Positions 9,341 through 19,189 are shown, numbered from the stretch's first letter. The stretch is DNA of 20,819 nt from Pleurobrachia bachei (GCA_000695325.1 AVPN01000135.1:1-20819), one strand, 5' to 3'. A program made the numbers and translations. Notes: a model not told the origin generated them from the sequence alone.

Positions 9341-11047
9341 CTCTTCCTCTCTATCTCCCCGATACTCACAATTCTTGGTTTTACATTTGGCCCCACTCAA
9401 CATCTATACACGCGTGGGAGGAGCTTCCTATACCACTCTTCCATACACTACCAGTTGACACAGATAAAGGATGTAAAGTATTGAGAGTAATGTAACTTTG
9501 CTTTGATACCGATATGGGGGATTCTTTTCCTGATGTTTCTACTCAATACCCACTTTCTCTACCGACCTCTTTCCTTATTTCCCCTTTATTCAAAACTACA
9601 GTTCAGTAAAAAAAGGAAGCGACTTCTGGAGAACAGATTGCAATTCCCCAAACATCTGTCCTCAGACTAGAGCACTAGCCCCATTAATTAACAGTGTGTG
9701 TAACATATTGCCCCAAATCAGTCCTCTTCTATTTCAGCACAAACTATAATCCAATTTATTAGTTGGACATCAACAACCTAACCTATACTTTAACAAGGTA
9801 AGAACGTGATAAACAAATTATAAATTATTGGTAAATTGTTCATTCACGGTGTTCATTTTGGATCTGAACATCCTACATGTTTCAAAATATTTATCCCTTT
9901 ACAAAATGGCCGTTGGAAAATGGAAGACACAGGATAGAAGATGCCTTATTTTGTGAAAGGAATAGTGTGCTTCCAAGTGTGTGTGTTGAGGGGGCATTGA
10001 GCGTTGTTTGCACAAGCAAATAAAGAACATATCTGTCCTTTTAAAAGTTAGATTGTGAATATTAATGAGAGATTGCCCATCAGTGCGGTACAACAGTTCT
10101 TTCTTCAATGACCTTCAAGAGAGAAAGGAAAAAGGCAACTTTTCTAACTACCACTTGTCTATTTTCAGGCAGGACACGGTACAGCTCATGATGAATATGT
10201 GCCATTCAGAATACAGGGTGATGCTCTCTTTATCAGAGATTACAAGTTGGCATTTACCGGGGACGTTCAAGTAGAGTTTGTTAAGGTACTTCATGATTTC
10301 TTTTAATCTCTCTCTCTCTATCTCTAGCTCTTTCTTTTCCTCTTTCTATACCACCTTCTTCATTTGAAGCTTTCTCTTCCTTTCTCTGATTCGATGTTAT
10401 TAATCCCACTCTTCCCCCCAGACGCCCTATGATAATCCCAAGATTAATGCGATAGTGCTCTACGAAGGAAAGCTTGCAGGTTAGTGTGTGAAACAACCAC
10501 CCTCTCACTGAAGCACTGTGGGACAAATGTGTGACACAAACTGAGAGAATGGAGCCTTGTATGTAACGCGCGATAACGCTCTTGTAGAAAAACAGTGCGC
10601 GTGTCACTAAGTTTTCGGACGAAGCTCTTGCGCGCTGCTGCCCACTTCATTCTTTCCTGTCCCAATTTGAACCCATTTCTTTCATTTTAACCCCAATTTG
10701 AACCCATTTCTTTCATTTTAACCCCAATTTGAATCCATTTCTTTCCTTTTCCTGCCCCAATTTCTTTGCTTTCTAACCCTAGTCCCGTTTCAGAGGTACC
10801 CAAACTTCCTCCATTAAAGAAAGAACAAGACGAGATCGTGCAGGAAGAGTTAATTCAAGAGGAACCAACTCGATCTGAAGAAATGGAAACTGATGTCTCA
10901 GTATGGCAGGGGTTTGTCTGTGGGTTCTTTCATAGATCTGGCTTGAAAGCTAGCCCATATGATGAAGAAGACACTCAGTACTGGCCAATCCTTATTGGTA
11001 TTGGGGTGTTTCTACCTACTGTCATTTTACTGTGTAAATCTATGTAG
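8619..11047 (+). CDS. MLEC: Malectin, ER carbohydrate-binding membrane protein (one expected exon not found)
   Basis: Malectin binds diglucosylated high-mannose N-glycans in the ER and takes part in glycoprotein quality control with ribophorin I. Exons: 8619-8816, 9146-9277, 10169-10285, 10422-10479, 10794-11047, all phase-matched. They encode a short signal peptide ([16 protein letters not shown]), the lectin domain with [49 protein letters not shown] and [12 protein letters not shown], an acidic linker ([16 protein letters not shown]), and a C-terminal membrane helix ([17 protein letters not shown]) as in vertebrate malectin. The segment usually reading VFDVxLNG...VVKDLDI, expected between exons 9146-9277 and 10169-10285, was not found. 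Both flanking junctions are phase 0, so a skipped exon would keep frame. The last exon's 3' end is duplicated at 12204-12300. Confidence 0.9.
9278..10168 (+). other. Long malectin intron with a CT microsatellite
   Basis: This 891-bp gap should contain the missing malectin exon, but no acceptor-bounded open stretch matches it. It holds a (CT)n tract at 9301-9337. Two acceptor-like sites (near 9601 and 9737) open frames that soon meet stops and do not resemble malectin. Confidence 0.6.
9301..9337. repeat. (CT)n microsatellite
   Basis: About 18 perfect CT dinucleotides shortly after a malectin splice donor. Confidence 0.95.
10660..10760. repeat. Short tandem repeat in the last malectin intron
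   Basis: The unit CCCAATTTGAACCCATTTCT followed by TTCATTTTAACC is repeated about three times, with decay in the last copy. It lies just upstream of the acceptor TTTCAG ending at 10793. Confidence 0.85.
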
Positions 11048-11360
11048 TGATTATTAGAGTGGACTATATATTGAATATTTTGAGGGGTGTATAACTCGCC
11101 AACTTGGTATCTCTCTTTATGCTGAATTGTATGTATAATCTTATCTCTCTTATCTCTTTTCTTTTTTGCTGGGCCAGAAAAGATATGACGATTGAATGTG
11201 TGTGTAGTACCGCTACGAATACAAGTATATACCGTAACTGTGTGTGTGTTATTTATATTTTCAAGAATTTATTTGTTGCCATTTTGATTCAGAATCCATT
11301 GCCGTTAGCCGACGTGTCGTTACGTGTTTAACTCTAAATCTGGTCCCTCTCCTATCTAGC

Positions 11361-11442
11361 ATGGTTTATGGAGTGGGCGGAGGGAGGATTGCTGTTCGGC
11401 GGTGTTCTCACTTCTCACTGCGCAGAACCATCACAACACAAG
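11361..11442 (+). CDS. ABCB8: Alternative first exon of the ABCB8-like gene (upstream copy)
   Basis: The 82-bp exon starts MVYGVGGGRIAVRR and ends in phase 1 before GTTATT. It is rich in arginine and serine with no acidic residue, as expected of a mitochondrial targeting sequence. It differs from the downstream copy (12614-12695) at one base, changing Ser to Cys. It has the right phase to splice to the exon at 13136. The copy nearer to exon 2 is the more likely main start; use of either is unproven. Confidence 0.55.
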
Positions 11443-11616
11443 GTTATTTCACATTCTGGGTCACTTGGTAACTAAGTTACCCCTCCCTTGCCAGCGTGCG
11501 TAGTGAGATGTCCTCGAAAGGAAGACCCAGTGTGCCAATTTAAGTACGCAGTGATTGGACCCGTCACCCTGCCGCTCAGATCGGTACTTGGTTGTTATCC
11601 CGGTGGAAACGCTAAA

Positions 11617-11690
11617 CCACTGGTTGACGTGGGTGGTCATTGGTCACTGACTTATTCCGATCTATGACCACCCACGTCAATGGTCAGTGG
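11617..11690. repeat. Hairpin with TGACGTGGGTGGTCA arms
   Basis: The left arm begins CCACTGGTTGACGTGGGTGG and is mirrored by CCACCCACGTCAATGG then TCAGTGG. The counterpart in duplication B copy 2 (12870-12935) keeps most of it but lacks the outer TCAGTGG. TGACGTGG resembles ATF/XBP1-type binding sites, though no regulatory role can be shown from sequence. Confidence 0.7.
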
Positions 11691-11841
11691 TGATGCAGTT
11701 GGGTGGTCAGCGCGATGCCTCACCTTTCCGTAGAGTTTGCAAGAAGGACTCTCACGGCGCCGACCCGATCTCTGCTGTGCCCCCGGCCCCCTCTCATCTG
11801 TGCAGACTGAGAACGGGACCTTGTCAGGAGGCCCTCGTTAA

Positions 11842-12203
11842 AGTGAGAGAGAACAGCCCCGATTTTGATGAAACTTGGTCAGAATAGTCTTTGGTGTCTA
11901 ATTAGAAGTGAAAAAAATTTTTAGTGCTCAAATCCTAAATTTAGGATTTTTAGGTTTTTTAGGTTTTTTGGCTTTTATGGATTTCAGGAACGTCCTAGAA
12001 CAAAATAAATAAAACCATCATTCTCGGCGTTAAATTCTGCATCGATTATAGTGGTTACAAACCTTTCTATGACGTAAGGTTCAGAAGAACCTTACCGCAT
12101 GTTTTAACCCAACGGGTATGCTTCATTCAGTAAGGTTTTTTAGGTTTCATTCGTTACACAGACATCGCAGATCAAAATGGTTTTCACTAAAATGATTTCC
12201 TTA
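11842..12203. other. Spacer unique to the gap between the two B copies
   Basis: This AT-rich stretch has no counterpart in copy 2. It contains TTTAGG-rich simple sequence (11937-11975) and a perfect 9-bp hairpin GTAAGGTTC-AGAA-GAACCTTAC near 12076-12097. No coding exon or named element is recognised. Confidence 0.5.
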
Positions 12204-12300
12204 TAGCCCATATGATGAAGAAGACACTCAGTACTGGCCAATCCTTATTGGTATTGGGGTGTTTCTACCTACTGTCATTTTACTGTGTAAATCTATGTAG
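12204..12300 (+). pseudogene. Duplicated malectin C-terminal tail
   Basis: Encodes the malectin end from [10 protein letters not shown] through the membrane helix to the same stop (12298-12300), identical to copy 1. It lacks the rest of the gene. An acceptor-like TTATAG (12201-12206) precedes it, but its phase does not fit the donor after 10479. It is therefore most likely a non-functional fragment carried by the duplication. Confidence 0.75.
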
Positions 12301-13102
12301 TGATTATTAGAGTGGACTATATATTGAATATTTTGAGGGGTGTATAACTCGCCAACTTGGTATCTCTCTTTATGCTGAATTGTATGTATAATCTTATCTC
12401 TCTTATCTCTTTTCTTTTTTGCTGGGCCAGAAAAGATATGACGATTGAATGTGTGTGTAGTACCGTTACGAATACCAGTATATACCGTTACTGTGTGTGT
12501 GTTATTTATATTTTCAAGAATTTATTTGTTGCCATTTTGATTCAGAATCCATTGCCGTTAGCCGACGTGTCGTTACGTGTTTAACTCTAAATCTGGTCCC
12601 TCTCCTATCTAGCATGGTTTATGGAGTGGGCGGAGGGAGGATTGCTGTTCGGCGGTCTTCTCACTTCTCACTGCGCAGAACCATCACAACACAAGGTTAT
12701 TTCACATTCTGGGTCACTTGGTAACTTAGTTACCCCTCCCTTGCCAGCGTGCGTAGTGAGATGTCCTCGAAACCTTCTGGGTCACACGGTTAAATTCATG
12801 CGTCACTAACCTGGGCAGTGGGTGCCGCTCAGATCGGTGCTGGGTTGTTATCCCGGTGGAAACGCTAAACCACTGGTTGACGTGGGTGGTCATTGGTCAC
12901 TGACTTATTCCGACCTATGACCACCCGCGTCAATGGTGATGCAGTTGGGTGGTCAACGCGATGCCTCTCCTTTCCGTAGAGTTTGCAAGAAGGACTCTCA
13001 CGGCGCCGGTCCGATCTCTGCTGTGCCCCCGGCTCCCCTATCATCTATGCAGACTGAGAACGGGACCTGGCGCCGCGAAATTTGTCAGGAGGCCCTCGTT
13101 AA
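12204..13102 (+). repeat. Duplication B, copy 2: malectin tail plus ABCB8 first exon
   Basis: Second copy of 10951-11841. Relative to copy 1 it lacks TCAGTGG after 12935 and has an extra TGGCGCCGCGAAAT near 13066. The block 12773-12822 is complementary, base by base and unreversed, to 11520-11569. Confidence 0.95.
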
Positions 13103-16100
13103 TCCACCGAACACTAATCTTTCTCTCACTTTCAGGCATAGCACGCCGTGGGGTGCTGGTTAAGTTTGTCCGAGAATGCTCCCCTACCTTTGTCGCACTG
13201 GTCCTCCCGGCGGGGTGCCTGGTTGGTTGCAATATGATCAGAGCTGAGGCTAAAGTGAGGACCACACGACGACTCAACAGCACTGACATAACACGACAGC
13301 TACATAGATATGAGGATGGAGATGACCACCAGCCAACCTTGACCCTTCTCAGGTCGGTAAAGTAAACAGGGTGAAACCTGTCACTGTCGCTTGTTGAGTA
13401 GTCAACAAGTCAGAGCTGAGAGCATTGGCCTTATTCTCTGACCTTTACTTCTCTGAACCGCGATCAGATTATTTGCCTGATAGGGTCAGACACAGCTGAT
13501 ATTTAGTGGGTTAATTAGTGGGTTTGTTGTTCCATTTATATCCTGACTTTATTCTCTGACCCTCTCTGAACCGCGGTCAGAGTATTGGCCTGGCAGGGTC
13601 AGACACAGCTGATATTTAGTGGGTTAATTAGTGGGTTTGTTGTTCCATTTATATCCTGACTTTATTCTCTGACCCTCTCTGAACCGCGGTCAGAGTATTG
13701 GCCTGGTATTAGTGGGTTGGTTTTATCTTTGTTTTAACCTTCAAACTATATTCGCCCTATTTTGCAGGTACCTCAAGGAAGATTGGGCGTTTCTTGTCGT
13801 GGCAATAGCGCTAGCAGTTGCGGTAGCCTACTATAATTCACTGATACCGCTGTCTCTGGGAAAGCTAGCAAATGCTCTCAACTCTCTTGCTACTACTGCG
13901 GGTGCTTCCCATAACTTCATGGATAGCCTCCGTACCCCCGCCCTCAGACTTCTATCCTGTTACGCCCTCCAGGTTTGTGATATATAGGTAGCATGGCAGA
14001 TAACTGCAACTTGTAGGTAGTGCCTTTATTTTGATGGGGTTTGGCAGTATTTTTAGGCCATGGGTCCGTATAATTTTCAAACCGACAACCGAGTTCACTG
14101 TTTCCCATCCATTCAATTTTGAGAAACTAATCCCAGTTGGCAATGGTACAGGTAAACAATCATTCGTCTAGTGATAATTCAGAAAATGACGATAAACGTT
14201 TTTTTCCTGGGCCTCTCTAGGCAGAATATATTCTTCTAGAAAGAGAAATGTAAAGAGGGGGGAACCAGGTGCAAGAATAATCTTTTGTTCTACTCGACCC
14301 TATAACTCCCTTTCTAGCGAACAAGTCGAGTCCCTTTCTTGCGAACAAGATTTATGAAAATATTAGGTTGTTCCACAATGATCGGGAATGGGGCTACACA
14401 CTACGCTATGCAACCCCCTGAATCAAACTGACGGTACTACCGGGTTAATTGGAATAATTTGAAAGAGAAAAACTGGTATTCGTTTTGTTGGTACCTGTTT
14501 GGTTCCGGATTTAGAGCCAATTTTCAATATCTCGAAATACTCGCCGCCGAAAGGCCAATTATTGACCAATTAAAGTACATACCTTATTATGGCCAAAATT
14601 TGATTTTACGCCGGTATGGGTTAGGCTTGGACCTAACCGAGTCATTCGTGTGAAATTCGTTGGAAAAAATTGGTTTCATTGTTCAATATCGGCAAAAGTT
14701 CCCAAAAAATGACCCAAAAATGACTAAAAAAAGTGGCGATTTTGGAGCAAATTTTTTGAAACCCCAAAAAGGTATAAAAATGACCTCTTAAAGGTTTTAA
14801 ATGAATGGATTCACATAGATAATCGTTTCAATTATACTTTTAGTTATCAAGAATGTGTTTTGGAACCTCTATGTGCTGGCGAGGGCCACAGAAAATTCCG
14901 GATTTTTAGGTTTAATAGGAAATGACTCCTGCGACAAGCGAATTCAAACTTCATGGAAAATAAATCCACTCATGTTCAAGCCCAGACAATTTCCTAACAC
15001 CTAGAAATGTTTTTTTGATCGATTAATGAGTTTTATGGGAATTCATTGCGGCGAAAAAAGTGAAATTTGTAAAGTGCACTTCCTGGTTCTTAAAAAAACA
15101 CAAAAGGATATCTTAACGAAGCTTCCTATATGAGAAAAATATCCCAAAAACACGATGTTGTCGCCAGAAATTCCATAAGTTGGCTAGTTTTTTAGATACA
15201 CCTTCATTCCCGATCATTGTGGAACAACCTAATATAATATGGTAGCATCTGGCTTTTGGGTGTACATTGTACACATTTTGGTATCCAGTTGTCCCCCCAT
15301 GTGGATTGGCCAAGAACTCACTTCATGGAACGTTGTGATCGTTACACTCTACTATCGAAATAATATAAGTTTTGTCGTTTCGTGACGAAAACTTATTGCA
15401 TTTACTGGCAATGGCATTTGGGGGGTAGCGGCTAAAGTGGTGAAGGGCTTGCAAGTCACGTTTCACATAATAACAGATGCATTTCTTGTCTCGAAGTCAG
15501 TAGTCGTAGGGAGAAACCGAAAATGCGATAATCAAGGTTTTATCGGGGGGGCGGGTCAACCTAGTTTAGCCTTCTAACCTAATTGGACCTAATTGGACCA
15601 AATCAGACAGATAGATCTCACATATCCTATCCAGCAATCAAAATACACGAAAGAGCACAAGAACTCAAAGAACAGGTTGAAAACGAAGAAAAATATGTGG
15701 CACAAGCTCAAACATAATCGTTCCTGAACCATTGCCCACACAGGACCGGAAGGATCCCGAGAAGAGCCTCACCCCAATCTTCTTCATATTGGAACCTAGC
15801 CAGATGGAAGTTCCATGCGAAGGGAGGGGGTGGGGGGACTCTTCTCTAGTGCCGGCGATATCGCTATGCGAAAGTCCCTAGTGGGCTTGCCGTAGGCAAG
15901 CCCAGGCACTCTGAGTAGTAGTAGTAGTAATTGTTGTTACAGCTGATGACGTCTGACATAGATCATTCGAAAGCTCCTGTTCTTAATTGAATTTCAGTAC
16001 TGTTAAATCGTTGTTTATCTTTAATCGTGGGTTTGTTGTTCCATTTATATCCTGACTTTATTCTCTGACCCTCTCTGAACCGCGGTCAGAGTATTGGCCT

Positions 16101-18761
16101 GGCAGGGTCAGACACAGCTGGTATTTAATTAGTGGGTTGGTTTTATCTTTGGTTTTATCTTTGTTTTAACCTTCAAACTATATTCGCCCTATTTTGCAGG
16201 TACCTCAAGGAAGATTGGGCGTTTCTTGTCGTGGCAATAGCGCTAGCAGTTGCGGTAGCCTACTATAATTCACTGATACCGCTGTCTCTGGGAAAGCTAG
16301 CAAATGCTCTCAACTCTCTTGCTACTACTGCGGGTGCTTCCCATAACTTCATGGATAGCCTCCGTACCCCCGCCCTCAGACTTCTATCCTGTTACGCCCT
16401 CCAGGTTTGTGATATATAGGTAGCATGGCAGATAACTGCAACTTGTAGGTAGTGCCTTTATTTTGATGGGGTTTGGCAGTATTTTTAGGCCATGGGTCCG
16501 TATAATTTTCAAACCGACAACCGAGTTCACTGTCTCCCATTCATTCAATTTTGAGAAACTAATCTCTGTCATCCCAGTTGGCAATGGTACAGGTAAACAA
16601 TCATTCGTCTCGTGATAATTCAGAAAATGACGATAAACGTTTTTGTCCTTGGCCTCTCTAGGCAGAATATATTCTTCTAGAAAGAGAAATGTAAAGAGGG
16701 GAGCCAGGTGCAAGAATAATCTTTTGTTCTACTCGACCCTATAACTCCCTTTCTAGCGAACAAGATTTATGAAAATATAATATTAGCATCTGGCTTTTTG
16801 GGGTCACATACACATTTTGGTATCTAGTCTTCCATCTTCCCATCAAGTGGATTGACCAAGAACTCAATTCATGGAACACTGTGATCATTACATTCTACCA
16901 GCAACATAATATAGGTTTTGTCGTTTCGTGACGAAAACTTATTGCATTTACTGGCAATGGCATTTGGGGGGTAGCGGCTAAAGTGGTGAAGGGCTTGCAA
17001 GTCACGTTTCACATAATAACAGATGCATTTCTTGTCTCGAAGTCAGTAGTCGGAGAGGGAGAAACCGAAAATGCGATAATCAAGGTTTTATCATGTTTTT
17101 ATCTATACCCCCACCCTTTTTAGGGATAAAGGATTTAATAACTCAGCTTGATACTTATCTAGGTGAGACAAGTGTATTACTTTATACTATTGAGGTGAGA
17201 TATGTGTATGAGAACAAACGAAAAGAAAAGGGGATGAGAATAGAATATAATTCAGTGACTTACCCCCCCCCCTGAATTACAGGTGTTCTACTAGTGGCAT
17301 GGCAGCTAATATATAAGGAGTTCTCTAGTGAGAGTCCTTAGTAGCAGAAACAAGAGAAAATCGATCCACTGCACCTGCCCCACACACACATACCAACAAA
17401 AGCATCACATTCTGTCTGAATGTTATAGAATATTGAAATGTTAGGGGAATACGCGATTTTAACTAATTTATATGGTTACGTCTCGCTGAATTACCTAATG
17501 AATACCCGGCCCCATTAAACACCCCTTTCAGGCAGTTACCAAATCACTCTATATATCGGTTTTGTCGACTGTCGGGGAGCGGTTTGCGTCACGTCTCCGT
17601 CTTGCTTTGTTCCAATCGCTTGTGTTTAAGGAGATGTCATTCTACGATAACCACAAAGTCGGAGAGCTGGTCAACAGGTAAAGTCTCGTTTCTTATGTAA
17701 TAGGCCCCTATGGGAAATAGGCTCTCAAACCAAACTCTCTTTCTTTATGAGTCTATAACAGCTCCGTCTAGTCTACCTCTTCCCGCCATCCTCCTCACTC
17801 CTCGTCAGCTATTATCCTCTCTTCCCTTCCCTACCCTCCCCAACTTCTTCAGCTCCTTCCAATCTCTCTATTATCTTTCTTTTCATGCAGGTTGACAGGT
17901 GATGTGCAGGAGGTAAAGAGCTCCTTCAAACAGGTCGTTTCCCTGGGTATCCGGAATGTAATGCAGTTCTCATGGTGCTGTATCAGCCTCTACAACATCT
18001 CTCCCGAGATGACAGCCCTGTTGTTTGGGACTGCCATCCTACTGACCGGGGCAGGCAGTTTCATGGGATCACTACTACGTGCTGCCAGCAGACATGCACA
18101 AGACCAGGTACCTAGTGCTAGTTTTATTGTACAATATATAGTACTCAGTAGGGGAGGGGGGGCTCCCATTGGGGAAGTGGAATTGCTCGGTTTATCGAGT
18201 GAGGGCTAGGATGAACACGGAGAGGGAGAGGGAGATTGAGAGAACACAATTGTGGGAGAGGGTAGATGGAAAAGTGTTAATTAACTTCAAGGATAGAGGG
18301 TGCAATTTGTCTGTGTTTCTGATTACTTCTCCGGACAAGTTATAACTGGGAGTGGTAATTACAATTGAGCAATACTCTCTGAAGAACTGTGCTCAACTGA
18401 ATTCAAGGATTTTATATTCACATATACAACCCATTTGCATCTCAATGCCACTCATCACTGATCATCCACTGCCTGGCCTCGACCCTTTCTTTCTGAGCGT
18501 CTACCCGCGCTAGAAAGGTTCTGGCGTAAGAAGTGGGGAACAAGTCTGGCACACGCTGGACATATTTTAATATCATCAATGTATTGTGCTTTTTTTCTCA
18601 TTCATCACTGCAGGTCAAGTAGTGAACCACCACCACCTTTACAATTTTAAAATTAGTAAAGTTCACATCACGCCACTTTAGATGGCTCTTTAGACCTTCT
18701 AGGGTAGACATTAGACAATGGACACATTCTCAACAACTCTCTCCCCCCCCCTCTCTCTCTT

Positions 18762-18830
<69 letters not shown>

Positions 18831-19040
18831 CACTTCCCCACAACATTTCATTACAGGTTGCCCAATCGACATGCATCGCAGATGAGGTCCTAGGAAACTT
18901 GATAACAGTAAAAAGTTTCGCTAGTGAGGAACGGGAAGTTGCAAACTACGAAGAGGCCCTTTCCAGCGCTGCCCGGGCCCATTCCACCCTGGGAGTGGGA
19001 CTGGGGATCTTCAGTGGGCTGTCCTCTCTCGCTATCAACG
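12614..19040 (+). CDS. ABCB8: ABCB8-like mitochondrial ABC transporter, 5' half (membrane domain only in window)
   Basis: ABCB8 is a half-transporter of the mitochondrial inner membrane (the mitoSUR subunit of the mitoKATP channel). Exons: 12614-12695, 13136-13352, 13768-13972 or its identical copy 16200-16404, 17532-17677, 17891-18107, 18857-19040. All are phase-matched, giving about 350 residues. An arginine-rich presequence is followed by a hydrophobic segment (FVALVLPAGCLVGC), then DWAFLVVAIALAVAVAYYNS. The ABC membrane domain follows, with VGERFASRLRLALFQSLVFK, SFYDNHKVGELVNRLTGDVQ, EVKSSFKQVVSLGIRN, SLLRAASRHAQDQ and DEVLGNLITVKSFASEERE. These track human ABCB8 closely. The last exon ends in phase 1 at NG. 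No later exon, and so no Walker A, signature or Walker B motif, lies in the window. A first-exon copy also exists at 11361. Confidence 0.88.
13430..13706. repeat. 113-bp tandem repeat in ABCB8 intron 2, about 2.4 units
   Basis: Units contain CTCTGAACCGCGGTCAGAGT, GGGTCAGACACAGCTG, then GTGGGTTTGTTGTTCC. GGGTCAGACACAGC starts at 13483 and 13596, giving a period of 113. The third unit is cut short. A further unit lies at 16027-16139, upstream of the second exon-3 copy. Each unit holds an imperfect palindrome (CTCTGACC / GGTCAGAG). Confidence 0.9.
13518..15544 (+). repeat. Duplication C, copy 1: ABCB8 exon 3 and flanking introns, split by a MITE
   Basis: Matches 16027-17092. The exon itself is identical in both copies, while the introns differ by scattered substitutions and small indels. 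Copy 1 is interrupted by an 870-bp mariner-type element. Homology resumes immediately after it (GTAGCATCTGGC) and runs to GGTTTTATC at 15544. Confidence 0.92.
14363..15232. mobile_element. Mariner-type MITE, 870 bp, with 28-bp inverted ends
   Basis: The ends begin TTAGGTTGTTCCACAATG and are perfect inverted repeats over 28 bp. A TA dinucleotide flanks each side, the usual Tc1/mariner target. The paralogous site in duplication C copy 2 (GAAAATATAATATTAG near 16771) is the empty site with a single TA, which confirms the borders. TTAGGTTG is a common mariner terminus. No transposase reading frame is present, so it would depend on transposase supplied elsewhere. Confidence 0.88.
15545..16026 (+). 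other. Unique spacer between the C copies; possible LINE 3' fragment
   Basis: This stretch separates the two C units. Around 15735-15925 it has features of a truncated non-LTR 3' end: a stem-loop GGGCTTGCCGTAGGCAAGCCC near 15882-15902, then a (TAG)n run at 15915-15928. There is no protein match I can defend, so the LINE assignment is tentative. Confidence 0.35.
16027..17092 (+). repeat. Duplication C, copy 2: ABCB8 exon 3 and flanking introns
   Basis: Offset 2432 from copy 1 at the exon. It carries one unit of the 113-bp repeat, the 205-bp exon (16200-16404) and the following intron, without the mariner-type insertion. Confidence 0.92.
16200..16404 (+). CDS. ABCB8: Second, identical copy of ABCB8 exon 3
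   Basis: The 205-bp exon is identical to 13768-13972 and has the same acceptor (ATTTTGCAG) and donor (GTTTGT). Its length is not a multiple of three and it needs a phase-2 donor before it, so including both copies would shift the frame. A functional transcript must use one or the other, and the protein would be the same. Confidence 0.7.
17093..17531 (+). other. End of ABCB8 intron 3
   Basis: No exon is recognised before the acceptor CCCCTTTCAG ending at 17531. It contains a C homopolymer near 17264-17273 and no clear mobile element. Confidence 0.5.
18108..18856 (+). other. ABCB8 intron with a long CT tract
   Basis: A purine-rich GAGAGGGAGAGGGAGA patch lies near 18220 and a near-perfect CT tract spans 18736-18827. 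No exon is recognised. The acceptor CATTACAG ends at 18856. Confidence 0.6.
18736..18827. repeat. (CT)n microsatellite, about 90 bp
   Basis: A CT-dinucleotide tract with a short C-run at its start. It lies about 30 bp upstream of an ABCB8 acceptor and may act as an extended polypyrimidine tract. Confidence 0.95.
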
Positions 19041-19189
19041 GTAGTAACTTGACCCCCCAATTGACATGTTATTAGAGACAGATCATGAGTAAAAACTAGC
19101 CAGCAAACACACGCACAAGTACAACAACACACACAGGGGAAAAGAACACTCTCTCGCACAGAGAGCACAGGCCCGCATGAATATGCTAG

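Larger units (their letters stand above)
10951..11841 (+). repeat. Duplication B, copy 1: malectin tail plus ABCB8 first exon
   Basis: Matches 12204-13102 at a starting offset of 1253. The first 560 bp are about 99% identical; the rest has small indels and scattered changes. It includes the true malectin stop region, the spacer and a first exon of the ABCB8-like gene. One 50-bp block inside it, 11520-11569, is the non-reversed complement of its counterpart (see findings). Confidence 0.95.

Noticed and set aside
9601-9665. Candidate missing malectin exon after the acceptor CTACAG
   Set aside because: The frame ([13 protein letters not shown]...) runs to a stop without a donor and has no similarity to the expected VFDV segment.
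12204-12300. Alternative malectin terminal exon
   Set aside because: The acceptor-like TTATAG is in the wrong phase for the donor after 10479, so it would not give the malectin tail.
12949-13365. Continuous 138-codon ORF across 12949-13365 as a separate gene
   Set aside because: Only the part after the acceptor at 13135 matches ABCB8. The first part is open by chance, since the copy-1 counterpart does not keep this frame.
13430-13706. CRISPR-like array
   Set aside because: The 113-bp units are contiguous with no unique spacers, and the context is an animal intron.
14459-14653. 64-codon ORF inside the mariner-type MITE
   Set aside because: It has no transposase motifs, its composition is AT-rich, and its length is expected by chance.
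15360-15400. TTTCGTGACGAAA palindrome as a regulatory site
   Set aside because: It lies in the duplicated intron, is short, and nothing else supports a function.
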